Assembly (NCBI GenBank): GCA_947172645.1 | Contig: CAMWBY010000007.1 | Span: 1 to 64,000 of the forward strand | Source of the DNA: an uncultured Lachnospiraceae bacterium | Lineage (GTDB): Bacteria; Bacillota; Clostridia; Lachnospirales; Lachnospiraceae | Direction: 5' to 3' | DNA length: 64,000 nt | In this document: one piece after another, positions 43,013-51,622 of the stretch | Position numbering within the stretch: the stretch's first letter is position 1 | How the letters are laid out: every line of letters starts with the position of its first letter | Notes under the pieces: model-generated | The model's input: only the letters and a program-made list of their open reading frames with translations | Databases searched by the model: none | What the model was told of the DNA's origin: nothing | Program-made: the position numbers and the translations under genes

Positions 43013-44716
43013 ATGAGTGAGAATGAGAAGATTGTAACAGAAGAAGTTTCAGAGAAAGAAGTGGTATCCAGGAATTTTATTGAGCAGATTATTGACAAAG
43101 ACCTGGCGGAGGGAGTCTATGATACGGTCCATACCAGATTTCCCCCGGAGCCTAACGGCTATCTGCATATTGGCCATGCCAAGAGCATCCTATTAAATGC
43201 AGGGTTGGCGAAGCAGTATGGCGGCGCGTTTAATCTGCGTTTTGACGACACCAATCCGACGAAAGAGAAGAGTGAGTTTGTGGAGTCCATCAAAGAAGAT
43301 GTGAGATGGCTTGGGGCGGAGTTTGAGGACAGACTTTTCTTTGCATCGGATTATTTTGAGCAGATGTACGAGGGGGCGCTTAAGCTGATTAAGAAAGGGA
43401 AGGCTTATGTGTCGGACTTGACGGCGGAGCAGATGCGGGAATACCGCGGCACATTGACGGAACCGGGCAGAGACGACCCGAACCGGGACAGGAGTGTGGA
43501 AGAGAATCTGCGGCTGTTCGAGGAGATGAAGGAAGGCAAGTACGCGGACGGCGAGAAGACATTGCGTGCCAAGATTGACATGGCGTCGCCCAACATCAAT
43601 ATGCGCGACCCGATTCTGTACCGTGTGGCGCATTTATCCCATCAGAACACGGGGGATAAATGGTGCATTTACCCGATGTACGATTATGCCCATCCCATTG
43701 AGGATGCGATTGAGGGTATCACCCATTCCATCTGTACATTGGAATTTGAAGACCACAGGCCGCTTTATAACTGGGTGGTGGAGGAGTTGGAATATCCTCA
43801 TCCGCCGAAGCAGATTGAGTTTGCCAAAATGTATTTGACCAATGTGGTCACAGGGAAAAGATATATCAAGAAACTGGTGGAGGACGGTATTGTTGACGGT
43901 TGGGACGACCCCCGCCTGGTATCTATCGCCGCCCTCAGAAGAAGAGGGTTCACGCCGGAATCACTCAGGTTGTTCGTCGACCTGTGCGGCGTCTCCAAGG
44001 CCAATTCTTCTGCGGAGTATTCCATGCTTGAATACTGTATCAGGGAAGATTTGAAGATGAAGTGTCCCCGTGTGATGGCGGCGCTCGACCCGGTGAAACT
44101 GGTGGTTGACAATTATCCGGAGGGTCAGACGGAATGGTTGGAGATTGTGAACAATCCGGAGAATGAAGCCCTGGGCAGCAGAAAGGTTCCCTTCTCCAAA
44201 GAGCTGTATATAGACAGGGAAGATTTCATGGAAGAACCGCCGAAAAAATATTTCAGGCTCTTCCCGGACAATGAAGTGCGGCTGATGGGAGCGTATTTCG
44301 TGAAGTGTACCGGATTCGAGAAAGATGAAGCCGGCAATGTGACGGTGGTACATTGCACTTACGACCCGGCTTCGAGAGGCGGTAACAGCCCGGACGGCCG
44401 TAAGGTGAAAGGGACTATCCACTGGGTTTCCGCGGCGGAGGCCGTTAAGGCGGAAGTAAGGCTCTATGAGAACATCATCGACGAGGAGAAAGGTGTCTAC
44501 AATGAGGACGGCAGCCTGAACCTGAATCCGGATTCCTTGAAAGTGATGAAGGAGTGCTATATTGAGCCTTCTGTAAAAGGAGCTAAGGCGTATGACAGTT
44601 TTCAGTTTGTCAGACAGGGATTTTTCTGTGTGGACTGCAAAGATTCCAAACCGGAAGAACTTGTGTTTAACAGAATTGTCTCTCTGAAAAGCTCTTATGT
44701 ATTGCCGAAAAAATAA
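43013..44716 (+). CDS. glnS: glutaminyl-tRNA synthetase
   Basis: 567 residues. The class I signature [15 protein letters not shown] and the GlnRS blocks [37 protein letters not shown] cut here, and [13 protein letters not shown] are present, followed by a two-domain anticodon-binding beta barrel. The second ATP motif, normally MSKRK, reads VTGKR at the equivalent position before YIKKLV. It charges tRNA-Gln directly, so the cell need not rely only on the GatCAB route. It is monocistronic or starts a unit with the DUF2225 gene. Confidence 0.95.
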   Translation: MSENEKIVTEEVSEKEVVSRNFIEQIIDKDLAEGVYDTVHTRFPPEPNGYLHIGHAKSILLNAGLAKQYGGAFNLRFDDTNPTKEKSEFVESIKEDVRWLGAEFEDRLFFASDYFEQMYEGALKLIKKGKAYVSDLTAEQMREYRGTLTEPGRDDPNRDRSVEENLRLFEEMKEGKYADGEKTLRAKIDMASPNINMRDPILYRVAHLSHQNTGDKWCIYPMYDYAHPIEDAIEGITHSICTLEFEDHRPLYNWVVEELEYPHPPKQIEFAKMYLTNVVTGKRYIKKLVEDGIVDGWDDPRLVSIAALRRRGFTPESLRLFVDLCGVSKANSSAEYSMLEYCIREDLKMKCPRVMAALDPVKLVVDNYPEGQTEWLEIVNNPENEALGSRKVPFSKELYIDREDFMEEPPKKYFRLFPDNEVRLMGAYFVKCTGFEKDEAGNVTVVHCTYDPASRGGNSPDGRKVKGTIHWVSAAEAVKAEVRLYENIIDEEKGVYNEDGSLNLNPDSLKVMKECYIEPSVKGAKAYDSFQFVRQGFFCVDCKDSKPEELVFNRIVSLKSSYVLPKK

Positions 44717-44772
44717 AAATATGAGAAAATAAAAATAATTGATGACAACAGGTATGGTTGGGAGGATATACA

Positions 44773-45636
44773 ATGGCAGGATTATTGTCAGGATTAGAGC
44801 AGTTTGGCTTGAGCAATCTGGAGAACATGGATTTATATGAAGCGCCGAAGAAGGAAGAGAAAGGACCGGATGGGAAACCGGCGTCCGCTGCGATGCAGGA
44901 GCAGGATTATCTGTTTGATAAGTCTTTTACCTGCCCGATTTGCGATAAGGAATTTAAAGCGAGGACTGTCAGAATCGGCAAGGTGAAGCTGTCGGGGAGC
45001 GACTTGGATTTGCGCCCGCGTTACGAGCAGGTTGATTTGTTAAAATATGATATTATTATGTGCCCGTCATGCGGTTATGCTGCGCTGAGCAGGTTCTTTA
45101 AGTTTGTGACTTCACCCCAGGCGAAGAATATTAAGAAGACGATTTCCACTACATTCAAGCCGCAGAAAGAGACGAAAGAGATTTACACGTATGACGAGGC
45201 GTTGGAGCGTTATAAACTGACGCTTGCCAATGCAATCGTTAAGCAGACGAGAGCAAGCGAGAAAGCGTATATCTGTCTGAAAACTGCCTGGCTTCTGCGC
45301 GGCAAGGCGGAGCACTTAGATAAGAACCTGCCGGACTACGAGGCGCAGAAGAAGCAGTGCGAGGATGAAGAGAATGAATTTTTGCGCAATGCGCTGGAAG
45401 GATTTCTGGCGGCAAGGCAGACAGAGAGCTTCCCGATGTGCGGTATGGATGAACCCACAGTGGATTACCTGATTGCTGTCACAGCTATGCGCTTCGAGCA
45501 GTATGACGTATCGAGCCGTCTGATTACAGGCATTTTGACGTCTCCCACGGCGAATCCCCGTATGAAAGATAAGGCGAGGGATATCAAAGAGATGCTGATG
45601 AAGAAGATTAAGGAAAAGAATGCAGCAAGGAAATAG
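44773..45636 (+). CDS. DUF2225 family zinc-ribbon protein
   Basis: 287 residues. An N-terminal pair of CxxC motifs (SFTCPICDKEF near residue 58, IMCPSCGYAALSRFF near residue 98) predicts a zinc ribbon. The C-terminal part is helical and TPR-like (YDEALERYKLTLANAIVKQ). The DUF2225 family has no settled function. The ATG follows GGGAGGA. The stop codon touches the start of the next gene with no gap, so the two are co-translated. Confidence 0.8.
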   Translation: MAGLLSGLEQFGLSNLENMDLYEAPKKEEKGPDGKPASAAMQEQDYLFDKSFTCPICDKEFKARTVRIGKVKLSGSDLDLRPRYEQVDLLKYDIIMCPSCGYAALSRFFKFVTSPQAKNIKKTISTTFKPQKETKEIYTYDEALERYKLTLANAIVKQTRASEKAYICLKTAWLLRGKAEHLDKNLPDYEAQKKQCEDEENEFLRNALEGFLAARQTESFPMCGMDEPTVDYLIAVTAMRFEQYDVSSRLITGILTSPTANPRMKDKARDIKEMLMKKIKEKNAARK

Positions 45637-47070
45637 ATGAAAGAGTTACCGATTCATATTCAATTACATCCGGAGAGCGATAAGACGCTGTATGAACAGA
45701 TTTACGAGTTTATCCGGGATGAAATCAGGGCGGGCAACCTATTGCAGAATGAGAAGCTTCCTTCTGCGCGGTTCCTGGCGGATTCTCTGCAGGTTTCGAG
45801 GACGACAGTGGACATGGCCTACGGACAGCTTGTCTCGGAAGGATATTTGGAGGCCAGGGCGCGTAAGGGATATTTTGTCGACACTTTCGAAGAATTGTAT
45901 GCTATTGACGGTGTACGGAAGCCGGAGCAAGGCGGGTTAAAGAACCGGAAGGAACAGATATCCATCCGTTATGATTTCTCCCCTAACGCTATTGACATGC
46001 GGTATTTTCCGTATGCCACGTGGAAGAAGATTACGAAGAATATTCTTGTGGATGCCAATAGCCGGCTGTTTTCCTTGGGGGAGCCGCAGGGCGATTTGGC
46101 GTTGCGGACAACAATCTGCCGTTATCTGCATGGTTCGCGCGGTGTGAATTGTGCGCCGGAACAGATTATTATCGGAGCAGGGAATGATTACCTGCTCCTT
46201 TTGTTGGAGAAAATCCTGGGGCGTCATGTCCATGTGGCGATGGAGGACCCAACTTACGTGAAAGCGTACAAGATATTCCGTTCTTGCGCCTATCCGATAT
46301 CCGTGGTGCCCATGGACGAGAATGGAATACGGGTGGACTGTCTGCGGCGGACGGATGCGCAGATAGCCTATGTGATGCCTTCCAACCAATATCCGACAGG
46401 GATAGCCATGCCCATCGGCAGGCGCATGGAACTGCTTAAGTGGGCGGCGGAAGAAGAGAACCGTTATCTGATTGAGGACGACTATGACAGTGAGTTTCGC
46501 TATAAGGGGAAGCCGCTGCCTTCTTTGCAGGCGTCTGACAGTGCGGGCAAGGTAGTCTATATCGGTACATTTTCAAAGGCCATCGCGCCTGCCATCCGTA
46601 TCAGTTATATGGTGCTGCCTTATCCGCTTTTAGAGCGTTACCGGAGCGGATGCGCTTTTTATTCTTCCACCGTATCAAGGATTGACCAGACTGTTCTAAA
46701 TGAATTTATACAGGACGGATATTTTGAGCGGTATCTGAATAAAATGCGGAAGCAGTACAGGGAGAAACATGATTTGCTCTTGAATGAGTTGAAGCCTTTT
46801 GAGAAAGCGTTCGACATATCGGGGGGAAACGCAGGGCTGCATATGCTTCTGACGGACAAAAAAGGACGTGGGGAAAAGGAGCTGGCGCAGGCAGCGAAAG
46901 AAGAGGATGTGAAAGTCTATCGGATGGAAGATTTCAGGATGGGTGAAAATACCGCGGAACATAAAACTGCCGATGACAAGGCGGTGTTGATTCTCGGCTA
47001 CGGTGCGTTGACGCCGGATGAGATTAGGGAAGGAATCGCGCGGCTGAAAAAAGCGTGGAAATTAGAATAG
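45637..47070 (+). CDS. MocR-type transcription regulator (GntR HTH plus PLP aminotransferase fold)
   Basis: 477 residues. The N-terminal GntR winged helix (residues about 15-85: LYEQIYEFIRDEIRAGNL, LPSARFLADSLQVSRTTVDMAYGQL) is joined to an aminotransferase class I domain with MPSNQYPTG, EDDYDSEFRY and the PLP lysine Lys314 in GTFSKAIAPAIR. PdxR is one member that controls pyridoxal phosphate synthesis. No pdxST genes are nearby, so the target is unknown. It begins immediately after the DUF2225 stop codon and ends in a terminator hairpin. Confidence 0.9.
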   Translation: MKELPIHIQLHPESDKTLYEQIYEFIRDEIRAGNLLQNEKLPSARFLADSLQVSRTTVDMAYGQLVSEGYLEARARKGYFVDTFEELYAIDGVRKPEQGGLKNRKEQISIRYDFSPNAIDMRYFPYATWKKITKNILVDANSRLFSLGEPQGDLALRTTICRYLHGSRGVNCAPEQIIIGAGNDYLLLLLEKILGRHVHVAMEDPTYVKAYKIFRSCAYPISVVPMDENGIRVDCLRRTDAQIAYVMPSNQYPTGIAMPIGRRMELLKWAAEEENRYLIEDDYDSEFRYKGKPLPSLQASDSAGKVVYIGTFSKAIAPAIRISYMVLPYPLLERYRSGCAFYSSTVSRIDQTVLNEFIQDGYFERYLNKMRKQYREKHDLLLNELKPFEKAFDISGGNAGLHMLLTDKKGRGEKELAQAAKEEDVKVYRMEDFRMGENTAEHKTADDKAVLILGYGALTPDEIREGIARLKKAWKLE

Positions 47071-47105
47071 CGTGGGTGCGCCCGGATGTGCGGGCGTTCC
47101 CACGC
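47070..47105. terminator. terminator between convergent MocR and TetR genes
   Basis: GCGTGGG (47070-47076) with CCCACGC (47099-47105), and inner CGCCCG (47079-47084) with CGGGCG (47091-47096), give a 13-bp interrupted stem. It may serve both strands. Confidence 0.65.
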
Positions 47106-47118
47106 TTATATGACGGCG

Positions 47119-47724
47119 CTATTTCTTGTAGGCAATCTGTTTCATCATGGTCAGATAGGACACAATCTCTTCGTAGAGCATTTCAGGATGAAAAGAATCA
47201 TCGCGGAAACGTGCGTTCATCAAGCCGCTGATGGTATAGTCTAACATCGCGTCCAGTTTTTCAAAAGAGATTTCGTTGACGAAACGGGAGCGGTTCGCCT
47301 GGTTCTTTAAGACCGCATAGATATCCGTGATGATATTGCGCTGCTTTTCGATTGCCATGAGCGCTTCGCTGACATTTTCACAGGCGCAGCGCTCAAGAAA
47401 CTTCTGCATGTACGGGTAATTTTTTAATACCTGCATCTTCGCAAATTCCATGAGCTTCCTGATTTCAAAATAATCGTCCACGGAAGACGGTACTCCAGTA
47501 GTCAATTCCAGTTTCATAAAGCGGACGCTATAATCATGCAGGAAAGTATAAAGCCCCAATTTGCTGCCAAAATAATGGAATAGAAGGCCCTTGCTGATAC
47601 TCGCCTCCGACACGATGTCGTCTGTGCTTGCATGTTTGTAGCCGTTGAGGGCGAATACTTTGAGGGAGGCATTTATCATGCGGTCCTGCTTTTCTTTTTT
47701 CAGGTCAAAAAATTTCTCGTTCAT
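47119..47724 (-). CDS. TetR/AcrR family transcriptional regulator
   Basis: 201 residues. The N-terminal HTH (RMINASLKVFALNGYKHASTDDIVSEASISKGLLFHYFGSKLGLY; shown in part, residues about 15-58) is clearly TetR-type, followed by an all-helical ligand domain. It probably represses a divergent transcript. The plus-strand region beyond its start has a promoter and a 18-codon ORF but no transporter gene, so its present target is unclear. Confidence 0.88.
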   Translation of the reverse strand: MNEKFFDLKKEKQDRMINASLKVFALNGYKHASTDDIVSEASISKGLLFHYFGSKLGLYTFLHDYSVRFMKLELTTGVPSSVDDYFEIRKLMEFAKMQVLKNYPYMQKFLERCACENVSEALMAIEKQRNIITDIYAVLKNQANRSRFVNEISFEKLDAMLDYTISGLMNARFRDDSFHPEMLYEEIVSYLTMMKQIAYKK

Positions 47725-47788
47725 CTTAAAACCGGTGCCTTTCTCTGCACGTGAATTTATCAGTCAATATGCTGCCTGTGTATAATTA

Positions 47789-47818
47789 TTGACTTTATGA
47801 GTCGAACTTTAATATAAC
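47789..47818 (+). promoter_or_regulatory. candidate promoter divergent from the TetR gene
   Basis: TTGACT (47789-47794), an 18-bp spacer, and TATAAC (47813-47818). It could drive the small ORF at 47839 or the acidic-protein gene at 47988. Confidence 0.4.
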
Positions 47819-47838
47819 ATAAAAAAGAAGGGGATTCA

Positions 47839-47895
47839 ATGTCTGGCGGGAAACTAGTTTTAAGAAAATTTCCGGCCACAAGATATTGTATGTAA
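47839..47895 (+). CDS. possible 18-residue peptide downstream of a TetR-divergent promoter
   Basis: ATG at 47839, 5 nt after GAAGGGG, encodes 18 residues (MSGGKLVLRKFPATRYCM) before TAA. It may be a true small peptide, a leader peptide, or the stub of a deleted gene once controlled by the TetR regulator. Only the ribosome-binding site and promoter support it. Confidence 0.25.
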   Translation: MSGGKLVLRKFPATRYCM

Positions 47896-47987
47896 TAAAA
47901 ACATATTTTTTTTGTACATATTCCCTTTTCATTTTGGTAAAATAGTATTAATATAGTGGTATAAGAGACGGTGAAAGGAGAACCCTC

Positions 47988-48470
47988 ATGGCAAAAAAAT
48001 TCGGTAAAGTTTTAATGGTGACAGCTGCTCTCGGAGCCGTTGCAGCCGGCGTTTATTATTATCTGCAAGGGAAAGATGACTTCGTGGATGATAATTTCGA
48101 CGACGATGATGATTTCGATAATTTTGACGACGACCTGGACGAAGATGAGACGGCGAAGGAAGCTGACCGCAACTATGTTGACCTGGACTTAGAGAAGGCG
48201 GAGGAATTTAAGGAAGGGCTGGACGCAGTGAAGGCGGAGGCGGCTGATAAAGTTGTCGGCGCGGCGCAGACAGCTACAGATACTGTAGAGAAAGTGGCCG
48301 ATGCGGTGAAAGAAGAGGCGGCTGAGGCAGTTACGGATGCTGCGGAGAAGACGGTCGACACGGTTAAGAACGCAGCCGACACAGTGAAGAAAGCGGCTGA
48401 GAAAACCGAAGTGAAGGTAGAAGAGTTTTTTGACGATGATGACAGCGACGGGTCTATGGACGCAATGTAG
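47988..48470 (+). CDS. acidic membrane-anchored helical-repeat protein of unknown function
   Basis: 160 residues. A single N-terminal membrane segment (VLMVTAALGAVAAGVYYYL) is followed by an Asp/Glu/Asn-rich stretch (DDNFDDDDDFDNFDDDLDED). Then a long Ala/Lys/Glu amphipathic region repeats an 11-residue-like pattern (TDTVEKVADAVKEEAAEAV, TVDTVKNAADTVKKAAEKT) before a final acidic tail. The repeats resemble stress or YtxH-like helices. No named family is recognised. A GGAGAA site precedes the ATG, and a terminator follows. Confidence 0.65.
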   Translation: MAKKFGKVLMVTAALGAVAAGVYYYLQGKDDFVDDNFDDDDDFDNFDDDLDEDETAKEADRNYVDLDLEKAEEFKEGLDAVKAEAADKVVGAAQTATDTVEKVADAVKEEAAEAVTDAAEKTVDTVKNAADTVKKAAEKTEVKVEEFFDDDDSDGSMDAM

Positions 48471-48507
48471 AAGGTTGGCTGTATCCGAACATATGTGAAT
48501 GAAAAAT

Positions 48508-48561
48508 AGCTGCGCAGAATGGAGCATATTTTTATGGCATTCTGGGCAGCTGTTTTTATTT
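48508..48561 (+). terminator. terminator of the acidic-protein gene
   Basis: A 14-nt arm at 48508-48521 pairs with 48538-48551 with one mismatch and is followed by GTTTTTATTT. The next gene is convergent. Confidence 0.75.
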
Positions 48562-48627
48562 CCGTGAGCATCGAGCCAGGGGGCTTTCATTAGGAAAATT
48601 TCCACTTATCCGAGTCCGCGAAGCAAA

Positions 48628-49386
48628 TTAACTTTTCTTGTACGGCGGGTCCGCGGGATAACCGCCCTTCAGCTTCTGCATACCGCGCTGTATGGCGTCT
48701 TTGGAGTTTTTCCAATCGGCGTCTTTGTTCCGGTAGTCGAATTTCTCAACCATCCATGCCACGTCCTCGGACAGACGGGCCATATTCTCTTCCATCAGCG
48801 GGAAAACCATGCCATAAAATTCGGCTTTTTCCTTATCGCCCAGGCGGTTGTCGGCAGCCTCGCACAAGTCGCCAAAATGGTGCAGGCAGAAGCCTTTGCT
48901 GTTTTTTACTTTTTCCCGAAATTCAGCGTCTTTCTTATACATCATGAAGAAGGTGTCCAGATAACGCTCATAGGTGTCGGCATAGCGCTTACAGATATAG
49001 CAGGACTGCTCCTTTTCGGCGGCCCAGATACCGATAGGATTCTGCCTTTGGGTCTGTTTTCTGAATTTATCTTTTAAAGAAGTTTTTCCGGGTTTGAAAT
49101 TGTGGAACTGTTGTTGCATTTCTTTGCAAATCTGGATGTAATGTGTCTTCAGAATCCAGGCGTTGCCCAGGGTATTGCCGTAGTCGAACATTTTCTTGAA
49201 ATGGCGGCGGCAGAATCCGGCCTGGTCAGTCTGCTCACGGACATCGCTCTCCATGTATGAAGAGCCGGAACCAAGAACAAAATCCAGTAAATCCTGTTCC
49301 ACGTTGCGCTCGATAAAACAGAAAGGGCATTCATCATTGGCATTCATGGCGTCATTGAGGGGAATCGTATATAACTGTTCTTTCAT
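48628..49386 (-). CDS. DUF6062-like cysteine/histidine-rich protein
   Basis: 252 residues beginning MKEQLYTIPLNDAMNANDEC. Two similar metal-binding halves are visible: CPFCFIE (near residue 20) with GFCRRHFKKM, and SCYICKRY (near 130) with GFCLHHFGDL. The duplicated CxxC plus FCxxH pattern predicts a two-site zinc protein. The biochemical function is unknown. I place it in the DUF6062 group from memory of its N-terminus, with moderate confidence. Confidence 0.65.
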   Translation of the reverse strand: MKEQLYTIPLNDAMNANDECPFCFIERNVEQDLLDFVLGSGSSYMESDVREQTDQAGFCRRHFKKMFDYGNTLGNAWILKTHYIQICKEMQQQFHNFKPGKTSLKDKFRKQTQRQNPIGIWAAEKEQSCYICKRYADTYERYLDTFFMMYKKDAEFREKVKNSKGFCLHHFGDLCEAADNRLGDKEKAEFYGMVFPLMEENMARLSEDVAWMVEKFDYRNKDADWKNSKDAIQRGMQKLKGGYPADPPYKKS

Positions 49387-49559
49387 CGGGAGACCTTCTT
49401 TCTAAAGTGTGTTTTGAATTGTAATATATTATATAGGATTTCACAGGCAAAAGAAATAGCAAAAGAAATAGGGCAGGGCTGAATAAATATACATTGCAAG
49501 TGAAGGATAAAGATTTTATAATCAGAGATATAAACCTGGGATTTGGAGAGACGCGGATA

Positions 49560-49922
49560 ATGAAATTAAAGAACATTCTGATTGTTGTGAAGGATATCGA
49601 GAAATCGAAACAGTTTTATCACGATTTATTCGGCCTTGATATGGCGCTTGACAATGATGGAAATATGATATTAACGGAAGGTCTTGTACTCCAAGATGAA
49701 AAAATTTGGAGAACGTTTTTGGGAAAAGATATTATTACGAAAAGTAATTCTTGCGAACTGTATTTTGAAGAACAAGATATAGAAGCATTTATTGGAAAAT
49801 TGGAAACAATGTATCCCGAAGTTCAATATGTCAATCGGCTTATGACACATAGTTGGGGACAAAAGGTAATTCGCTTTTACGATTTGGACGGCAATTTGAT
49901 TGAGGTAGGGACGCCAATGTAA
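49560..49922 (+). CDS. VOC (glyoxalase/bleomycin-resistance) family protein
   Basis: 120 residues with the VOC pattern: MKLKNILIVVKDIEKSKQFY, a SCELYFEEQDIEAF strand-helix, and the C-terminal GQKVIRFYDLDGNLIEVG. The chosen ATG lies after GGAGAG. The frame is open 22 codons upstream with no better site. Members include glyoxalases and antibiotic-binding proteins, and the function here is not predictable. Composition is A/T-rich compared with its neighbours. Confidence 0.82.
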   Translation: MKLKNILIVVKDIEKSKQFYHDLFGLDMALDNDGNMILTEGLVLQDEKIWRTFLGKDIITKSNSCELYFEEQDIEAFIGKLETMYPEVQYVNRLMTHSWGQKVIRFYDLDGNLIEVGTPM

Positions 49923-50013
49923 TGCGATAAATTTTTGTGTAGGCAGTAATATAAGCAGGCATGTGATATGCATGAGGCTTCGTGCATAAAGCGAATGATT
50001 ATGGAGGAAACAG

Positions 50014-50637
50014 ATGAGGTCGCAGATAGAATGGGACAGAATGCTTGGGCAGAAATTGTACAGTCCGTCGAAAGTTGGGGACGGTTCATGGGAGAAAGTC
50101 CATGTGGCGCAGAAGCGGTTTAACGATTCGGAATTTTGGAGAGACACAAGCGCGTTGGAAGAATTGAAAAAATGTTTTGGGAAGGCTCCTGATGATATGG
50201 TTCTTACGCCGCCGGTATATTTTGACCATGGGGACAGGGTTATGTTTGGGGAGCATTTCTATGCCAACATGGATTTGACCATCTTAGATGAAAATTACGT
50301 TATATTCGGGGATAATGTCTACTTGGCGCCCCATGTAAGTATTTATACCGCCGCGCATCCGATAGATGCAGAGATAAGAAATACGGATGTGGAATATGCC
50401 AAGCCGGTTACGGTCGGTTCAAATGTGTGGATAGGGGGAAATGTCATTATTAATCCGGGCGTTTCCATCGGAAGCAATGTGGTCATCGGTTCCGGTTCTG
50501 TCGTCACGAAGGATATACCCGATAATACGGTGGCGGCGGGAAATCCATGCAGGGTTATCCGGGAAATCAATGAACATGATAAGGAAAAGTGGGAAAGCGA
50601 ATACAGGGATTATTTATCGGCTACGAATGGAACTTGA
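50014..50637 (+). CDS. left-handed beta-helix sugar O-acetyltransferase (Maa/LacA type)
   Basis: 207 residues. The N-terminal helical maltose-acetyltransferase cap is followed by hexapeptide repeats (NVYLAPHVSIYTAAHPID, GSNVWIGGNVIINPGVSIGS, NVVIGSGSVVTKDIPDNTV) and the C-terminal AAGNPCRVIREI. The catalytic His is in AAHPID. It uses acetyl-CoA to acetylate a sugar hydroxyl. A GGAGG site precedes the ATG. A phosphatase gene follows 37 nt later. Confidence 0.9.
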   Translation: MRSQIEWDRMLGQKLYSPSKVGDGSWEKVHVAQKRFNDSEFWRDTSALEELKKCFGKAPDDMVLTPPVYFDHGDRVMFGEHFYANMDLTILDENYVIFGDNVYLAPHVSIYTAAHPIDAEIRNTDVEYAKPVTVGSNVWIGGNVIINPGVSIGSNVVIGSGSVVTKDIPDNTVAAGNPCRVIREINEHDKEKWESEYRDYLSATNGT

Positions 50638-50674
50638 TGCCGGCAATATATTAGATTGAAAAGGAGGCTATGAT

Positions 50675-51493
50675 ATGGCGTTTCAGATTCCGCAGGTGAA
50701 TCGGGATGAAAATCATATATTAGCGGGAATAAAATGTTTTGCGCTGGACATGGACGGCACCATCTATCTGGGTGAGAAATGGATTGACGGTGCGGTGGAA
50801 TTCCTGCGCCGGATTGAAGAGACGGGCAGACGTTATGTGTTTGTGACCAATAATTCGTCAAAAAACGCGGCTGTCTATGTGGACAAACTGCATCGGATGG
50901 GGCTTGACGTGAATGAGGAGAAAATTGTCACTTCGGGACAGGCTACCATTTACTATTTGCAGAACCATTTCCCGGGAGCGAAGGTATTCCTTCTGGGAAA
51001 TCCACTGTTGCAGGAAGAGTTTACGAAGGCGGGCATCTTGTTGGAGGACGAGCATCCTGATGTGGTAGTCACTGCCTTTGACACATCCCTGGATTACAAG
51101 AAAATGTGCAAAGTCTGCGACCATGTCAGGAGTGGGCTTCCCTATCTGGCTACTCATCCGGACTACAACTGCCCGACGGAGACTGGGTTTATTCCCGATG
51201 CGGGGGCCATCCATGCTTTTATCCATGCGTCGGCATTCCGGTATCCGGACAGGGTAATTGGCAAGCCCAATGGGGATATCATAGAATATCTGTCTGTCAG
51301 GGTGGACACTAAGCGGGAGCAGATGGCCATGGTAGGCGACCGGCTTTACACAGATATTGCCGCAGGAAGGAACAATGGACTGACAAGCATACTTGTCTTA
51401 AGCGGAGAGGCGTCGATGGAGGACGTACAGCATTCGGATGTGGTTCCCCACCTTATTTTTGATTCGGTGAAAGAGGTAGCGAAGATGCTGTGA
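50675..51493 (+). CDS. HAD-IIA family phosphatase (NagD-like)
   Basis: 272 residues. Motif I LDMDGTIYLGEKWI, motif II FVTNNSSKN, and the C-terminal GKPNGDIIEYL and MVGDRLYTDIAAGRNNG define the HAD-IIA group, which includes NagD and p-nitrophenyl phosphatases. It probably dephosphorylates sugar or nucleotide phosphates as metabolite repair. An AAGGAGG site precedes the ATG. It may be co-transcribed with the acetyltransferase. Confidence 0.9.
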   Translation: MAFQIPQVNRDENHILAGIKCFALDMDGTIYLGEKWIDGAVEFLRRIEETGRRYVFVTNNSSKNAAVYVDKLHRMGLDVNEEKIVTSGQATIYYLQNHFPGAKVFLLGNPLLQEEFTKAGILLEDEHPDVVVTAFDTSLDYKKMCKVCDHVRSGLPYLATHPDYNCPTETGFIPDAGAIHAFIHASAFRYPDRVIGKPNGDIIEYLSVRVDTKREQMAMVGDRLYTDIAAGRNNGLTSILVLSGEASMEDVQHSDVVPHLIFDSVKEVAKML

Positions 51494-51622
51494 AAAGTTT
51501 TTTTGGCAAAAGCTTTTTCTATTCTTTTTTTCTTGCCTGACTTCTCTAAAAAGTGTAGAATAAAATTACTTAAATCTTATAACTAAATCTTAAATAAAGT
51601 GTGTGAAAGGATTTTGACAGAC

